Below are positions 6,615-13,409 of a stretch of DNA of 22,416 nt, in pieces. Below the pieces are notes generated by a model, which saw only the letters and a list, made by a program, of their open reading frames with translations, was not told the origin of the DNA and did no database searches. A program made the position numbers and the translations under genes. How positions within the stretch are numbered: the stretch's first letter is position 1; each line of letters begins with the position of its first letter. Source of the stretch: a virus; IMG/VR virus record IMGVR_UViG_3300017963_000779, positions 1 through 22,416 of that record; one strand, written 5' to 3'.

Positions 6615-7973
6615 CTACACGTTCAGCAAGAGGTTGCCCTTGACGAAGCACGCGAAGTACAGGCCTGCAGAGTCGATGTCGTCTCTCACCGTGATCACGA
6701 CCTTGTCTGTTGTCCCGGCGTGCAGCTTGACGCCGCCGCCTATCAGATACGCGCTGGTCATGACGTCCTTGTTGGACACTATCCACTCCCAGCCGCCGCT
6801 GCTCGAGAAGTTGATGAAGTGCTCGTTCCTCTGGAGGTTGTACAGCGTGATCGTGTCCCCATCTGATATGACCTGAACCAGCACTCCGTTCGTCAACGGC
6901 CCAGACGTCGCGCCGAAGTATCCTGTGCCGAACGTGATGCTGTTCGACGCCATGGTGAACCGAATCTCCTGAAGCGAGACGTCGTACGTGGTGTCGGCCA
7001 GATACTCGAACACCACCGGAGTGACGCTCCCGTCTACCAGCAGGTCGTTGGATCCGCCGTTCGTCACGTAGTCGTTCTTCAACGACGACGATATGGCCCC
7101 GAACGCGACCGGATCCCCGTCCGGGGTGTAGATCGTCGCCTTCAGGCGCCCTATCCCACTTACGATATCGATGGCCTCTAGGTGAAGCAGATCGTCGCTG
7201 GTGGTCCCGATCGCAACCTTAGATTCGGCCTGAAGCCTGTTCTCAGCCTCACTGTCGGTCACCACCCCGACGTCGATAGTTCCATCAGGAGACGTGATCG
7301 AGCTTCTAGCCTCTAGACGCCTGATCGCGTTGTTGACCACGGTGGCGATCCAACCGACGCCATCCGTTAGCCTCGACGAGACCGACAGACGATTATTGGC
7401 GGTGGCGGTCGAGGCCACGTCAGCGTCCACGGTCCCGTCGGGCGAAGTGATAGACCCCCTGGTTTCGAGGCGCCTTATCGTGTTGTTGAGTATGGACGAC
7501 AACCAGTCCACGCCATCGGTGAGCCTCGAGGCCACTGACAACCGGCTGGTCTCCGTGGCAGAGGTCCCGACCGCGGCGTCCGCGGCGCCGTCCGGGGACG
7601 TGATAGATCCCCTGGTCTCAAGACGGTGGATCCCGTTGTTGGTCTCGATGTCGGCGACGTCGGTGCCGTCCGTGACCTTCACCCGACCCACTACGTTGTC
7701 GCCAACCGGAAGCGCGTCTGTTATCTTCTTGACACCGTCGGTATCCTTGATCGAGGTCAGCGTGGTCTCAGTCGCGAAGTCCTTTCCATCTATGGACGTC
7801 AGCTTCGTGATCGCGTCGTCCTGCTTGTCCTCTGTTGACGGGTTGATTATGGTTCCCGCCACGTTGCGCAGTTTCGATGCCGTGGCCAACAAAGAGTCGG
7901 AGCCGTCAACCAGGAACTTGGCGAACGCTGAGTTGACAGAATCGTAGATCACCGATATTGGGGATTTAGCCAT
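6615..7973 (-). CDS. Repeat-bearing fibre-like virion protein, 452 aa
   Basis: Probable trimeric fibre or capsid-surface protein. ATG at 7973 shares one base with the TGA of the upstream gene (TGATG), indicating translational coupling. The N-terminal region (about 1-110) has the heptad-like pattern common in phage fibres: INPSTEDKQDDAITKLTSIDG, then TETTLTSIKDTDGVKKI and a VKVTDGTDVADIE strand. Residues 112-258 are three tandem repeats of 51 aa, each opening NN-x-I-x-RLE-x-R and containing SITSPDG and (in the first two) RLTDGV. The C-terminal domain (about 265-452) is beta-rich, with SLQEIRFTMASNSITFGTGYFG, LTNGVLVQVISDGDTITLYNLQRN and VVITVRDDIDSAGLYFACFVKGN. That last pattern is familiar from large-phage structural proteins of unknown role. 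The host-binding function is inferred, not shown. Confidence 0.85.
   Translation of the reverse strand: MAKSPISVIYDSVNSAFAKFLVDGSDSLLATASKLRNVAGTIINPSTEDKQDDAITKLTSIDGKDFATETTLTSIKDTDGVKKITDALPVGDNVVGRVKVTDGTDVADIETNNGIHRLETRGSITSPDGAADAAVGTSATETSRLSVASRLTDGVDWLSSILNNTIRRLETRGSITSPDGTVDADVASTATANNRLSVSSRLTDGVGWIATVVNNAIRRLEARSSITSPDGTIDVGVVTDSEAENRLQAESKVAIGTTSDDLLHLEAIDIVSGIGRLKATIYTPDGDPVAFGAISSSLKNDYVTNGGSNDLLVDGSVTPVVFEYLADTTYDVSLQEIRFTMASNSITFGTGYFGATSGPLTNGVLVQVISDGDTITLYNLQRNEHFINFSSSGGWEWIVSNKDVMTSAYLIGGGVKLHAGTTDKVVITVRDDIDSAGLYFACFVKGNLLLNV
7200..7640 (-). repeat. Three tandem 153-bp (51-aa) coding repeats in the fibre-like gene
   Basis: The repeats cover residues 112-162, 163-213 and 214 to about 258 of the 452-aa protein. 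Each unit starts with an Asn-Asn pair, followed by I-x-RLE-x-R, SITSPDG and a Ser/Asp/Ala-rich loop. The first two units close with RL-S-V-x-SRLTDGV-x-W; the third has decayed at its end (RLQAESKVAIG). The period is exactly 51 codons, as measured from the NN and RLE positions. The DNA copies have diverged, so this is an old duplication held by selection rather than a fresh expansion. Confidence 0.85.
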
Positions 7974-8473
7974 CAGTACACCGCCACTGCCCGGCTGCGC
8001 CCGGTCTCGAACACACCGGAATAGCTAATCGTGTCGGTCGCGTCGGCCGCCGGGTTGGTGCCGTCGCTCTTGTACACCGTCCACTTCTCGGTCGCGAACG
8101 TCTTGTTCGCGTTGTAGGTGGCCTCCCACTTGCAGATCTTCAACGTCTTGCCGCTGTCGGTGTACCAGGTCTCCGAGGTTGGAAAAGGGTCCCCGACCGG
8201 AAGGACCTCGGACACGTACGGCCCGGCCCCGAAACCGTCGCCGGGGGAGTTCGTCTCGACGAAGTGGATCAGCTGGCGCAACGACTTGTGTTGAGACTCA
8301 GATATCCCGCCGCCAGACCTTGGATCGTACTCCCCAACGTTGTCGTACAGCGAGAACCGACCGTTGCTGTACCTCACCTGCCCGGCGCTGGACGCGAACC
8401 CAGAGCCGTCATCGTTGAGGTCGAGCCCGGTCTCCTGCCTATCACCTGGGAACCTGTCAGGAGTCTCCGCCAA
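7973..8473 (-). CDS. Conserved virion structural protein, 166 aa
   Basis: Structural protein of unknown role of a type often found beside phage fibre genes. The start is a TTG at 8473 immediately after the TAG of the upstream gene, with a strong AAGGAGG 8 nt upstream supporting it. Recognisable blocks are RFSLYDNVGEYDPRSGGGI, the helix QHKSLRQLIHFVE, GAGPYVSEVLPVGDPFPTSETWYTDSGKT, and a closing beta region with EKWTVYKSDGTN and DTISYSGVFETGRSRAV. The 'HksLRQLIHf-FPTs-W-x-x-xkT-W-x-vY-x-xDGT-TIsYSGvFE' order is the pattern I recognise from other phage structural genes. It shares one base with the downstream fibre gene. It may be an assembly partner or tip for that fibre (inference). Confidence 0.8.
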   Translation of the reverse strand: MAETPDRFPGDRQETGLDLNDDGSGFASSAGQVRYSNGRFSLYDNVGEYDPRSGGGISESQHKSLRQLIHFVETNSPGDGFGAGPYVSEVLPVGDPFPTSETWYTDSGKTLKICKWEATYNANKTFATEKWTVYKSDGTNPAADATDTISYSGVFETGRSRAVAVY

Positions 8474-9040
8474 CTAGCTCGCCTCCTTGGCCGCCACCTT
8501 CTTCTTGCTTCGCCTCGTCTTCTTCTTGGGCTGGCCGTTGCTTCCCTCGTGACTGAACGGGCGGTTCGCCATCACCGGGTCGTCCGCGATCATCCTCATC
8601 TGCTGGTCTAGGTTGGTCAGGTACTGCTCGATCTGCGCCAGAGCTGCGCCCGCCCCGGCGGCCAGGCCGTCGATCTTGCCTGCAGACCTCAGCATGTCCT
8701 CGCGCTGCTTCTCCTCCGCGTCCCTCACCGACCTAGCGATCTTGTCGATCAGCTCGGCGTACTCGGCGAACACCTCCTTGTCGATCTCCTCTTTGAGGCA
8801 CCGCTGGCGCTGGATCTCCTTGTGCTGGAGCACGACCTGCACCGCGAGCTCGAACCCCTTGCGCGCGCCCTTGGACTGCTCGAAGTTCGGGGCTGCCTCC
8901 CTGACCTGGTCGCACATCGTCTTGAACACGCGGTGGGTGTGCTCGCAGCGCTCCCTGACGTGCGGGGCGTCCTTGGTCTTCGCGACGTAGTCTAGCTTCG
9001 CGGCCTTCTCTTCCAGGTTCTTCAAGATCCTCAATGGCAT
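8474..9040 (-). CDS. Coiled-coil protein with lysine-rich C-terminus, 188 aa
   Basis: Unrecognised, mostly helical protein. I prefer the ATG at 9040 because GAGGAG is then 6 nt upstream; the other ATG at 9046 directly abuts that ribosome binding site. Long helices rich in E, K, Q and R run through the middle, for example KEEIDKEVFAEYAELIDKI followed by RDAEEKQREDMLRSAGKI, and an ALAQIEQYLTNLDQQMRMI helix. The C-terminus is strongly basic (PKKKTRRSKKKVAAKEAS). Three Cys residues occur in the N-terminal half. It is the first gene downstream of the Rho-independent terminator, so it needs either read-through or its own promoter. Placement between two structural genes suggests an assembly or chaperone role, but nothing in the sequence proves that. 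Confidence 0.75.
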   Translation of the reverse strand: MPLRILKNLEEKAAKLDYVAKTKDAPHVRERCEHTHRVFKTMCDQVREAAPNFEQSKGARKGFELAVQVVLQHKEIQRQRCLKEEIDKEVFAEYAELIDKIARSVRDAEEKQREDMLRSAGKIDGLAAGAGAALAQIEQYLTNLDQQMRMIADDPVMANRPFSHEGSNGQPKKKTRRSKKKVAAKEAS

Positions 9041-9072
9041 GACCATCTCCTCACGGCCTTGGCGTCACCTGG

Positions 9073-9107
9073 AAAAGGGGGAGGGGAGGGGTACTTCCCC
9101 TCCCCCT
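9073..9107 (-). terminator. Rho-independent terminator after the 563-aa structural gene
   Basis: A perfect 12-bp stem pairs 9076-9087 (AGGGGGAGGGGA) with 9096-9107 (TCCCCTCCCCCT) around an 8-nt loop. Read on the minus strand, the hairpin ends in TTTT (9076-9073). It begins 5 nt downstream of the TAG at 9113-9115. This is the clearest terminator in the window. It would separate a capsid transcription unit from the fibre/neck/tail genes, or act as an attenuator that lowers expression of the distal genes. Confidence 0.85.
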
Positions 9108-9112
9108 CTGAA

Positions 9113-10804
9113 CTATGCCGCCAGTCCGAGCGAGATGATGACGTCGCCACTCAGGATCGGCTTGGGGAAGTCGTGCATGAGGTCCCCGCTCGCCGGAGTG
9201 GTGCCCGGGTAGACGTCGCCGGTCCCGGTCGCGGCCGCCCCTCTCAGGAGTCGCCCGTTCAAGAACACGAACACGGTGGCAGCGTCGCCACTCATGTTCA
9301 GGGTGTACGCGGTAAGGTCCAGCGTCGCGGCCGGGATGTTCACGCCCGCGGCGTAGCTGGAGGCGCTGACGAACAGCTTCATCGCAAGGTCTGCGCCGCC
9401 GATCGTGCCGGCGTAGTCGATCGCGTCCGCGATGGACGTGAAGGACTGGCCGAACAATCCGCTGATCGGGCCGTTGGTGGCGTCGTCCAGCGGGATCCCG
9501 CCGGTCTCCTGCGCGGTCTCGAAGGTGATGTCGTTGTCGGCCTCGAGGTAGAGGGCGCCATCGCCCGCGCCGGAGTTGCGCGCCGCCACCCTCACCTCCT
9601 TGTCGGCCGCGTCATTGGCCGCCATGATGAGGTGGGAGTTGTCGGTGAAGTCGGCGTCAAGGTCGGTGCCGTCTACCTGGACCGTGGTCCCGGCGTCCAG
9701 GATCACATCCCCGGATGCCTGCACCTCGGCGTTGCCGGCAGTCGCGTCCATCAGCAGGCTGGTGGAGTCGATGGTGCCGACCGCGGTGACGCCCAGCCCG
9801 ATGGACTGACCGCCGCTGTCCACGGTGACGCCGTTGTCGAAGTCGATCGTTCCGGACGCCCCCACGTTGACGTCGAACGAGTCGGCGTTGACCGCGACCT
9901 CGTCACCGGCCGCCGCAGGACTAATGACTAGGAGATCTACTGCACCGTCGCTGGTCTCGAATGTCCAGTCCACGTCGTCGTCGATTCGCACGAAGATGTT
10001 CGTGGCCTGGGTGGCAGGGGTCGCGCCCTGGTTGTCGATCGCGTTGTTGAGCGTGACGCTCGCGCCCGCGCTCGCCAGGTCGACGAAGCTCTGCTCGTTC
10101 AGGAAGTCCTGCTCGGTGTAGGTGTCAAGGTCGAGACGCTGCACGTACGCCAAGTTGATGGTCTTGCTCTCGATGTCGGACACCGCGCACGCGATCAGGT
10201 CGTCGTTCGTGGCGTTGATCGTCACGAAGCTGACCTGGGCCCGCTCCGGGGTGGTGTCGGTGAAGTTCGCGCCGTCGGTGGCGCCGCTCTCGTGCTGGAG
10301 CAGGCCCCAGACCACGCGGTTGTTGCTGTCCAGGATCTTGTCGCCGGTCGACCCGTCGACCACCATCAGGAGGTTCTTCGGGTTGATGTTGGTGTTTCCG
10401 GACACCTCGGCGAGGCTGTGGGTGGTCCCGAACGTGCCGTCATGCTGGGCCGTGATGAGCCCCTTGGTGGAGCCTCCGGTGGCCTTGACGATCGACGGGA
10501 TGTTGGCCGCCGTCATCAGGACGTAGTTCTGGGACGCCGGCACGGACACGTCGGTCAGCGACCACACGCGCCGGAGGGCCAGCTTCTCGTCCAGGAACGT
10601 CTTTCCGTCGATCGCGGCCAGGGACAGCGCCGGGGCGGTCTCCCACGCCACGTTCCCCGTGATGTCGGCGATCTGGGACGCCAGGTAGTCCAGGGTGTCG
10701 GCGAGGTCTACGGCGTTGGCGTCGTGGTTTGGAGGGGACAAGGTGTCGTCGATCGACGATCCCCTCGTGTGAACCTGATCTTGGCGCAGACGGGAAACGG
10801 CCAT
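9113..10804 (-). CDS. Large beta-rich virion surface protein, 563 aa
   Basis: Probable capsid-surface or fibre protein. ATG at 10804 with AAGGAG 7 nt upstream. The N-terminus has a helix (LADTLDYLASQIADITGNVAW) of a type common at the base of phage appendage proteins. Residues about 230-450 are rich in G, D, T, V and A, with short beta strands in regular order: TIDFDNGVTVDSGGQSI, LMDATAGNAEVQASGDVIL, then TVQVDGTDLDADFTDNSHL. This suggests a beta-helix or beta-prism shaft. The C-terminal ~50 residues form an 'NG' beta module (VFVFLNGRLLRG, DVYPGTTPASGDL, LSGDVIISLGL). No enzyme motif is seen. The strong ribosome binding site and private terminator suggest high expression. Decoration or head fibre is my favoured reading; tail fibre is possible. 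Confidence 0.85.
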   Translation of the reverse strand: MAVSRLRQDQVHTRGSSIDDTLSPPNHDANAVDLADTLDYLASQIADITGNVAWETAPALSLAAIDGKTFLDEKLALRRVWSLTDVSVPASQNYVLMTAANIPSIVKATGGSTKGLITAQHDGTFGTTHSLAEVSGNTNINPKNLLMVVDGSTGDKILDSNNRVVWGLLQHESGATDGANFTDTTPERAQVSFVTINATNDDLIACAVSDIESKTINLAYVQRLDLDTYTEQDFLNEQSFVDLASAGASVTLNNAIDNQGATPATQATNIFVRIDDDVDWTFETSDGAVDLLVISPAAAGDEVAVNADSFDVNVGASGTIDFDNGVTVDSGGQSIGLGVTAVGTIDSTSLLMDATAGNAEVQASGDVILDAGTTVQVDGTDLDADFTDNSHLIMAANDAADKEVRVAARNSGAGDGALYLEADNDITFETAQETGGIPLDDATNGPISGLFGQSFTSIADAIDYAGTIGGADLAMKLFVSASSYAAGVNIPAATLDLTAYTLNMSGDAATVFVFLNGRLLRGAAATGTGDVYPGTTPASGDLMHDFPKPILSGDVIISLGLAA

Positions 10805-10902
10805 GATCGTGCTCCTTTCGGTTTGGGTTGCTGACGGGCCCCAACTCTGCGCGGCCCGCTACTCACTGATAGGATACCCGGCTGGGCGACGCGGCGCGAC
10901 GT
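10805..10902 (-). promoter_or_regulatory. 98-bp leader with inverted repeat upstream of the 563-aa gene
   Basis: Non-coding spacer ahead of a strongly translated gene. It contains the 6-bp inverted repeat CGGGCC (10835-10840) and GGCCCG (10853-10858) with a 12-nt loop, then a clean AAGGAG site. On the minus strand, TATCCTATC near 10870-10880 is a weak -10 candidate, without a convincing -35 element. A local promoter is possible but not proven by sequence. Confidence 0.35.
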
Positions 10903-11256
10903 TTATGAGCAGCGCCACCGCCTCCGACCCGGACGGCTGAGATCGACCCTGAACCGCCCGCTGCCGCCGTTCAGGTACATCGTCAAGGTGACGTAGGCGT
11001 CTCCGGCAGCCGCCGCCACCCGCTCCCCCACCGGGTTGCCGTCCCTATCCTTGATCGGCTCGGCGTCGTAGGTCACGATGCCGAACTTCTTGGGCAGCGG
11101 CAGGTCTGCCCTGTGCCCCTGCCCCACCAGCGAAACCCCGGTGACGTCTGAGTGCCACGCCGGATCAGAAGAAAGGCTGCGGAATTTCCGCAGCCCGTCT
11201 TCGTCAGTTAAGTTGAAGCGTTCGACGCGTCCGTCGCGCCGGTTTACCAACAGCAC
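10903..11256 (-). CDS. Hypothetical capsid-region protein, about 117 aa
   Basis: Unrecognised protein. The frame is open upstream to 11352, but that part only shadows the neighbouring gene. I place the start at a GTG at 11256, just 4 nt after the upstream TAG (TAGCATCGTG). The ribosome binding site there is weak, so the start is uncertain and coupling to the upstream gene is likely. Visible features are VERFNLTDEDGLRKFRSLSSD, PLPKKFGIVTYDAEPIKDRDG with a charged turn, then a Gly/Ala stretch and DAYVTLTMYLNGGSGRFRVDL near the C-terminus. The last residues are basic (RPGRRRWRCS). It lies in the run of small genes after the major capsid protein, where head-completion or decoration proteins usually sit. 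Confidence 0.6.
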   Translation of the reverse strand: MLLVNRRDGRVERFNLTDEDGLRKFRSLSSDPAWHSDVTGVSLVGQGHRADLPLPKKFGIVTYDAEPIKDRDGNPVGERVAAAAGDAYVTLTMYLNGGSGRFRVDLSRPGRRRWRCS

Positions 11257-11260
11257 GATG

Positions 11261-11695
11261 CTAGCCGTTGCCGTTGCCGTTCCGCCGCCGCTTGGGCTTG
11301 TCCTCCACCACGGTGGCGGAGACCTTCGGGGCGGCCAGCTTGCCGCGCTCACACAGAACCTTCAGCTTGCGCGCGGGCTTGAGGTGGGAGATCCCCTCCT
11401 TGTCGGCCAATGCCTCCAGCTCAGCCTCGGTGCAGCCGCGCTTGTCCACGCGCTTGCTCTCCACGTAGGGCCTCACCGACAGCATGTCCGCCAGCTTGGG
11501 GTTCTTGTCCTTCACGTACTCGAGCTCGGTCGTCGAGATCGTCTTCGGGAGACCAGGGTACAACCTGACAGCCCCGAAGCAGCTACGCTCGACCTGCTTG
11601 GTCACGGCCAGCTTGCCGCGGCCGACCCGGTACTCATCCGGGACGTCTACCGACAGCGCGGGCCCGCGACTCAGGGTGACGACGATCTTGTTCAT
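11261..11695 (-). CDS. Hypothetical capsid-region protein, 144 aa
   Basis: Unrecognised basic protein. ATG at 11695 with GGAGGT 5 nt upstream. The N-terminal third forms strands (KIVVTLSRGPALSVDVPDEY). Residues about 45-75 read RLYPGLPKTISTTELEYVKDKNPKLADML, a turn plus helix; the 'G-x-P-x-x-I-s-x-x-E-l-x-y-i' arrangement resembles other small proteins encoded just after phage capsid genes. The C-terminal third is Lys/Arg-rich and ends in an Asn-Gly repeat (NGNGNG) coded by short GTTGCC-type DNA repeats. The charge pattern is compatible with contact to DNA or an acidic capsid surface, but this is only inference. Confidence 0.75.
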   Translation of the reverse strand: MNKIVVTLSRGPALSVDVPDEYRVGRGKLAVTKQVERSCFGAVRLYPGLPKTISTTELEYVKDKNPKLADMLSVRPYVESKRVDKRGCTEAELEALADKEGISHLKPARKLKVLCERGKLAAPKVSATVVEDKPKRRRNGNGNG

Positions 11696-11709
11696 TCGGG
11701 CACCTCCGG

Positions 11710-12090
11710 TTACACCTTCTTGAACCGGGAGTTAGCCTCGCAACGCTTGGCCAGCTCTCGGTCGATCACGGGTTGGGGGCGTCCCCGCCTGAACAGCACG
11801 CCGCTGTTGCCGCACTTGTAGGTGTCGCCCAGCACCAGCTCGAAGACCACCGGGGCATCGAGGTACGGTGACGACTCCTCCTCCTCGGCGGGCTCGGGAT
11901 CCGGAGCGACAGGCTCGGGCTCAAGCGCCGGGGCCGACACGGCATCCGGTTCCTTCACCTCGACGTCCTCCTCCAGCTCCTTCAGGCCGTACTCGAGGTT
12001 GACCTTGGGCTCCACCTTGGCGGCGGCCTTCTTGCGCCGCGCCGGCTTCTTGACGGGTCCGTCCTTCTCTGCTCGCTTGCTTGCCATCAT
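11710..12090 (-). CDS. Hypothetical capsid-region protein, 126 aa, with charged linker
   Basis: Unrecognised. ATG at 12090 with AAGGAGG upstream; a second ATG follows immediately (MMAS). It has three parts: a basic N-terminus (VKKPARRKKAAAK, residues 13-25), an acidic Pro/Glu/Ala linker (about 30-75, with EPEPVAPDPEPAEEEESS) and a compact C-terminal domain (about 78-126) with GDTYKCGNSGVLFRRGRPQPV and a closing helix. The C-terminal 'F-x-x-G-x-P-x-x-V-x-x-x-L-A-x-x-x-x-x-x-x-F' layout is one I have seen in small phage structural genes near the capsid gene. A minor capsid or decoration role is possible. A strong RNA hairpin lies just upstream. Confidence 0.75.
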   Translation of the reverse strand: MMASKRAEKDGPVKKPARRKKAAAKVEPKVNLEYGLKELEEDVEVKEPDAVSAPALEPEPVAPDPEPAEEEESSPYLDAPVVFELVLGDTYKCGNSGVLFRRGRPQPVIDRELAKRCEANSRFKKV

Positions 12091-12109
12091 GGCCTCCTTC
12101 CGGACTGCT

Positions 12110-12131
12110 CCCCCCCGCTCGCGCGGGGGGG
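12110..12131 (-). promoter_or_regulatory. Strong GC hairpin with GNRA loop after the major capsid gene
   Basis: Perfect 9-bp stem: CCCCCCCGC (12110-12118) pairs with GCGGGGGGG (12123-12131). On the minus-strand transcript the loop reads GCGA, a GNRA tetraloop. There is no U-run after it in either direction, so it is not a standard terminator. It sits in the 71-nt spacer between the capsid stop at 12162 and the next start at 12090. Likely roles are mRNA 3'-end protection, processing or attenuation. Confidence 0.7.
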
Positions 12132-12161
12132 CCTCGTCCTACTTACTCAGCGAGCTGCGGA

Positions 12162-13361
12162 CTACCCGATGCCGATGTTGATCCCCTTCACGACCGCGGT
12201 CACTTCCTCGATCTCCACGTCCACCTTCGTGGTGATGGCGAACTGGTTGACCGACTTGTAGATGTCGCGGTCGCTCTCGATCCGGATGTCCCGACCGATC
12301 GCCAACACTAGGTTGCTGTAGTTGGCGAGGAGAACCTGGGCCTTGCTGTAGTACGTCACCTTGATGTTCGCGCCAGCGGCCAGGGCGCCGCCGCCCGCCG
12401 CCTCGATCGTGCCGGCCGTGCGGTCAAGCACGTAGTCGGTCGTCTCGACGTACGGGGTCACCGGGTTGTTGGCCAGCGTCTGCAGGGTCACGTACACCGC
12501 GCCGGTCGCGCTGATCGGGGCGTACCGCAGCGAGGCGGCGCTCCCGGCGGCCGGAAGTGCGATGTGCTCGACCACGATCGGCTCGGCCTCCAGCAGGGGC
12601 ACGGGCACCAGGGGCACGCCGAACACGGGCACCGTGTCGGCGCTGACGAGGGAGCGGTCGCCCTGCGCTGTCGCGCGGGAGGCCACCTTCTCACGCCAGT
12701 TCTGCTCCAGGTCAAGGGCCAGGAGGAAGCGAAGATCCCGGCGGGTTCGGCGGAACTTCACGGGCATGGCCTTGATCATGCCGCTGAACACCGCGGTGCT
12801 CAGGTTCGCGCCGGCCGCGTCGTAGCTGTTCCCGCTGTCGGCCAGTCGGAGCCAGCCGTCGAACAGTGCCAGGAACGAGTCCTTGATCACCTGCGAGCTG
12901 GAACCGCCGTCCACTAGGTCGCTCTCGAGCTTGGCGTGACCAAGGGCGTCGCCGTTGATCATCAGCTCCTCGACGTCGTTGGCCATCTGGGTCGCCATGA
13001 GGCGCACCACGGTGTCCTCGACCATCTCACCCTCGATCGAGTGCTCCGCGAAGTTGTCTGAGATCTCGAAGGGGGTCATGACCTCTTTCGGGGTCAAGGT
13101 GACCTTGGAGGTCGCCACGCCGTAGCGCCTACCCGGGTCGACTGCCTCGGCCTTGGGAACGGTCACCCGCTGCCCGACGCCGATCTTGTCGATGTTCATG
13201 TCCTCGTTGCGGAACCGGACGACGCGAACGCTGCCCGCGAGTTCCGTAACGTCGATCACGAAGTCGATGAACCTGTCCGCTTGCACGGGGTTCAGCTTCC
13301 CGGCGGCGGCCAGGTCAGCAGTCGTGATCACTGCCTTCTGGATGAGTTCTTGGTTCGTCAT
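12162..13361 (-). CDS. HK97-fold major capsid protein with an apparent inserted beta domain
   Basis: Main shell protein, 399 aa. ATG at 13361 with AGGAGG 6 nt upstream. Family-like segments are the N-arm and helix (QKAVITTADLAAAGKL), E-loop-like VGQRVTVPKAEAV, the strand VTLTPKEVMTPFEISDNFAEHSIEG, a helix VVRLMATQMANDVEELMINGD, DLRFLLALDLEQNW, VFGVPLVPVPLLEAEPI and the closing NLVLAIGRDIRIESDRD with VDVEIEEVTAVVKGINI. Between PLLEAEPI and NLVLAI, where the P/A domains normally continue directly, there are about 80 extra residues (264-346). These include ETTDYVLDRTAGTIEAAGGG and an IKVTYYS strand, a pattern typical of small beta domains. The extra domain probably faces outward. The neighbours (protease, scaffold, portal) confirm the role. 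Confidence 0.92.
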   Translation of the reverse strand: MTNQELIQKAVITTADLAAAGKLNPVQADRFIDFVIDVTELAGSVRVVRFRNEDMNIDKIGVGQRVTVPKAEAVDPGRRYGVATSKVTLTPKEVMTPFEISDNFAEHSIEGEMVEDTVVRLMATQMANDVEELMINGDALGHAKLESDLVDGGSSSQVIKDSFLALFDGWLRLADSGNSYDAAGANLSTAVFSGMIKAMPVKFRRTRRDLRFLLALDLEQNWREKVASRATAQGDRSLVSADTVPVFGVPLVPVPLLEAEPIVVEHIALPAAGSAASLRYAPISATGAVYVTLQTLANNPVTPYVETTDYVLDRTAGTIEAAGGGALAAGANIKVTYYSKAQVLLANYSNLVLAIGRDIRIESDRDIYKSVNQFAITTKVDVEIEEVTAVVKGINIGIG

Positions 13362-13409
13362 CTTGAGCCTCCTGTGACTCTGGTTTATGGCGCACCTGCG
13401 CCGGGTTGC
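13362..13409 (-). promoter_or_regulatory. Spacer upstream of the capsid gene with short inverted repeat and strong RBS
   Basis: Contains GGCGC-ACCT-GCGCC (13389-13402, stem 5-6 bp) directly after the TAG of the scaffold gene, then the AGGAGG of the capsid gene (13368-13373). There is no U-run. It could be a weak attenuator or a stability hairpin at the 5' side of capsid mRNA. Confidence 0.4.

Noticed and set aside
7200-7640. CRISPR-like or mobile repeat
   Set aside because: The repeats are in-frame, diverged 51-codon protein repeats with no spacer pattern. No CRISPR array, rRNA, tRNA or insertion sequence was seen anywhere in the window.
9077-9091. G-quadruplex in the plus-strand G-runs
   Set aside because: Only three G-runs are present before the sequence turns to pyrimidines; the same bases form a perfect terminator hairpin.
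12110-12131. Hairpin after the capsid gene as a Rho-independent terminator
   Set aside because: No U-run follows on either strand, so it is listed as a regulatory or processing hairpin instead.
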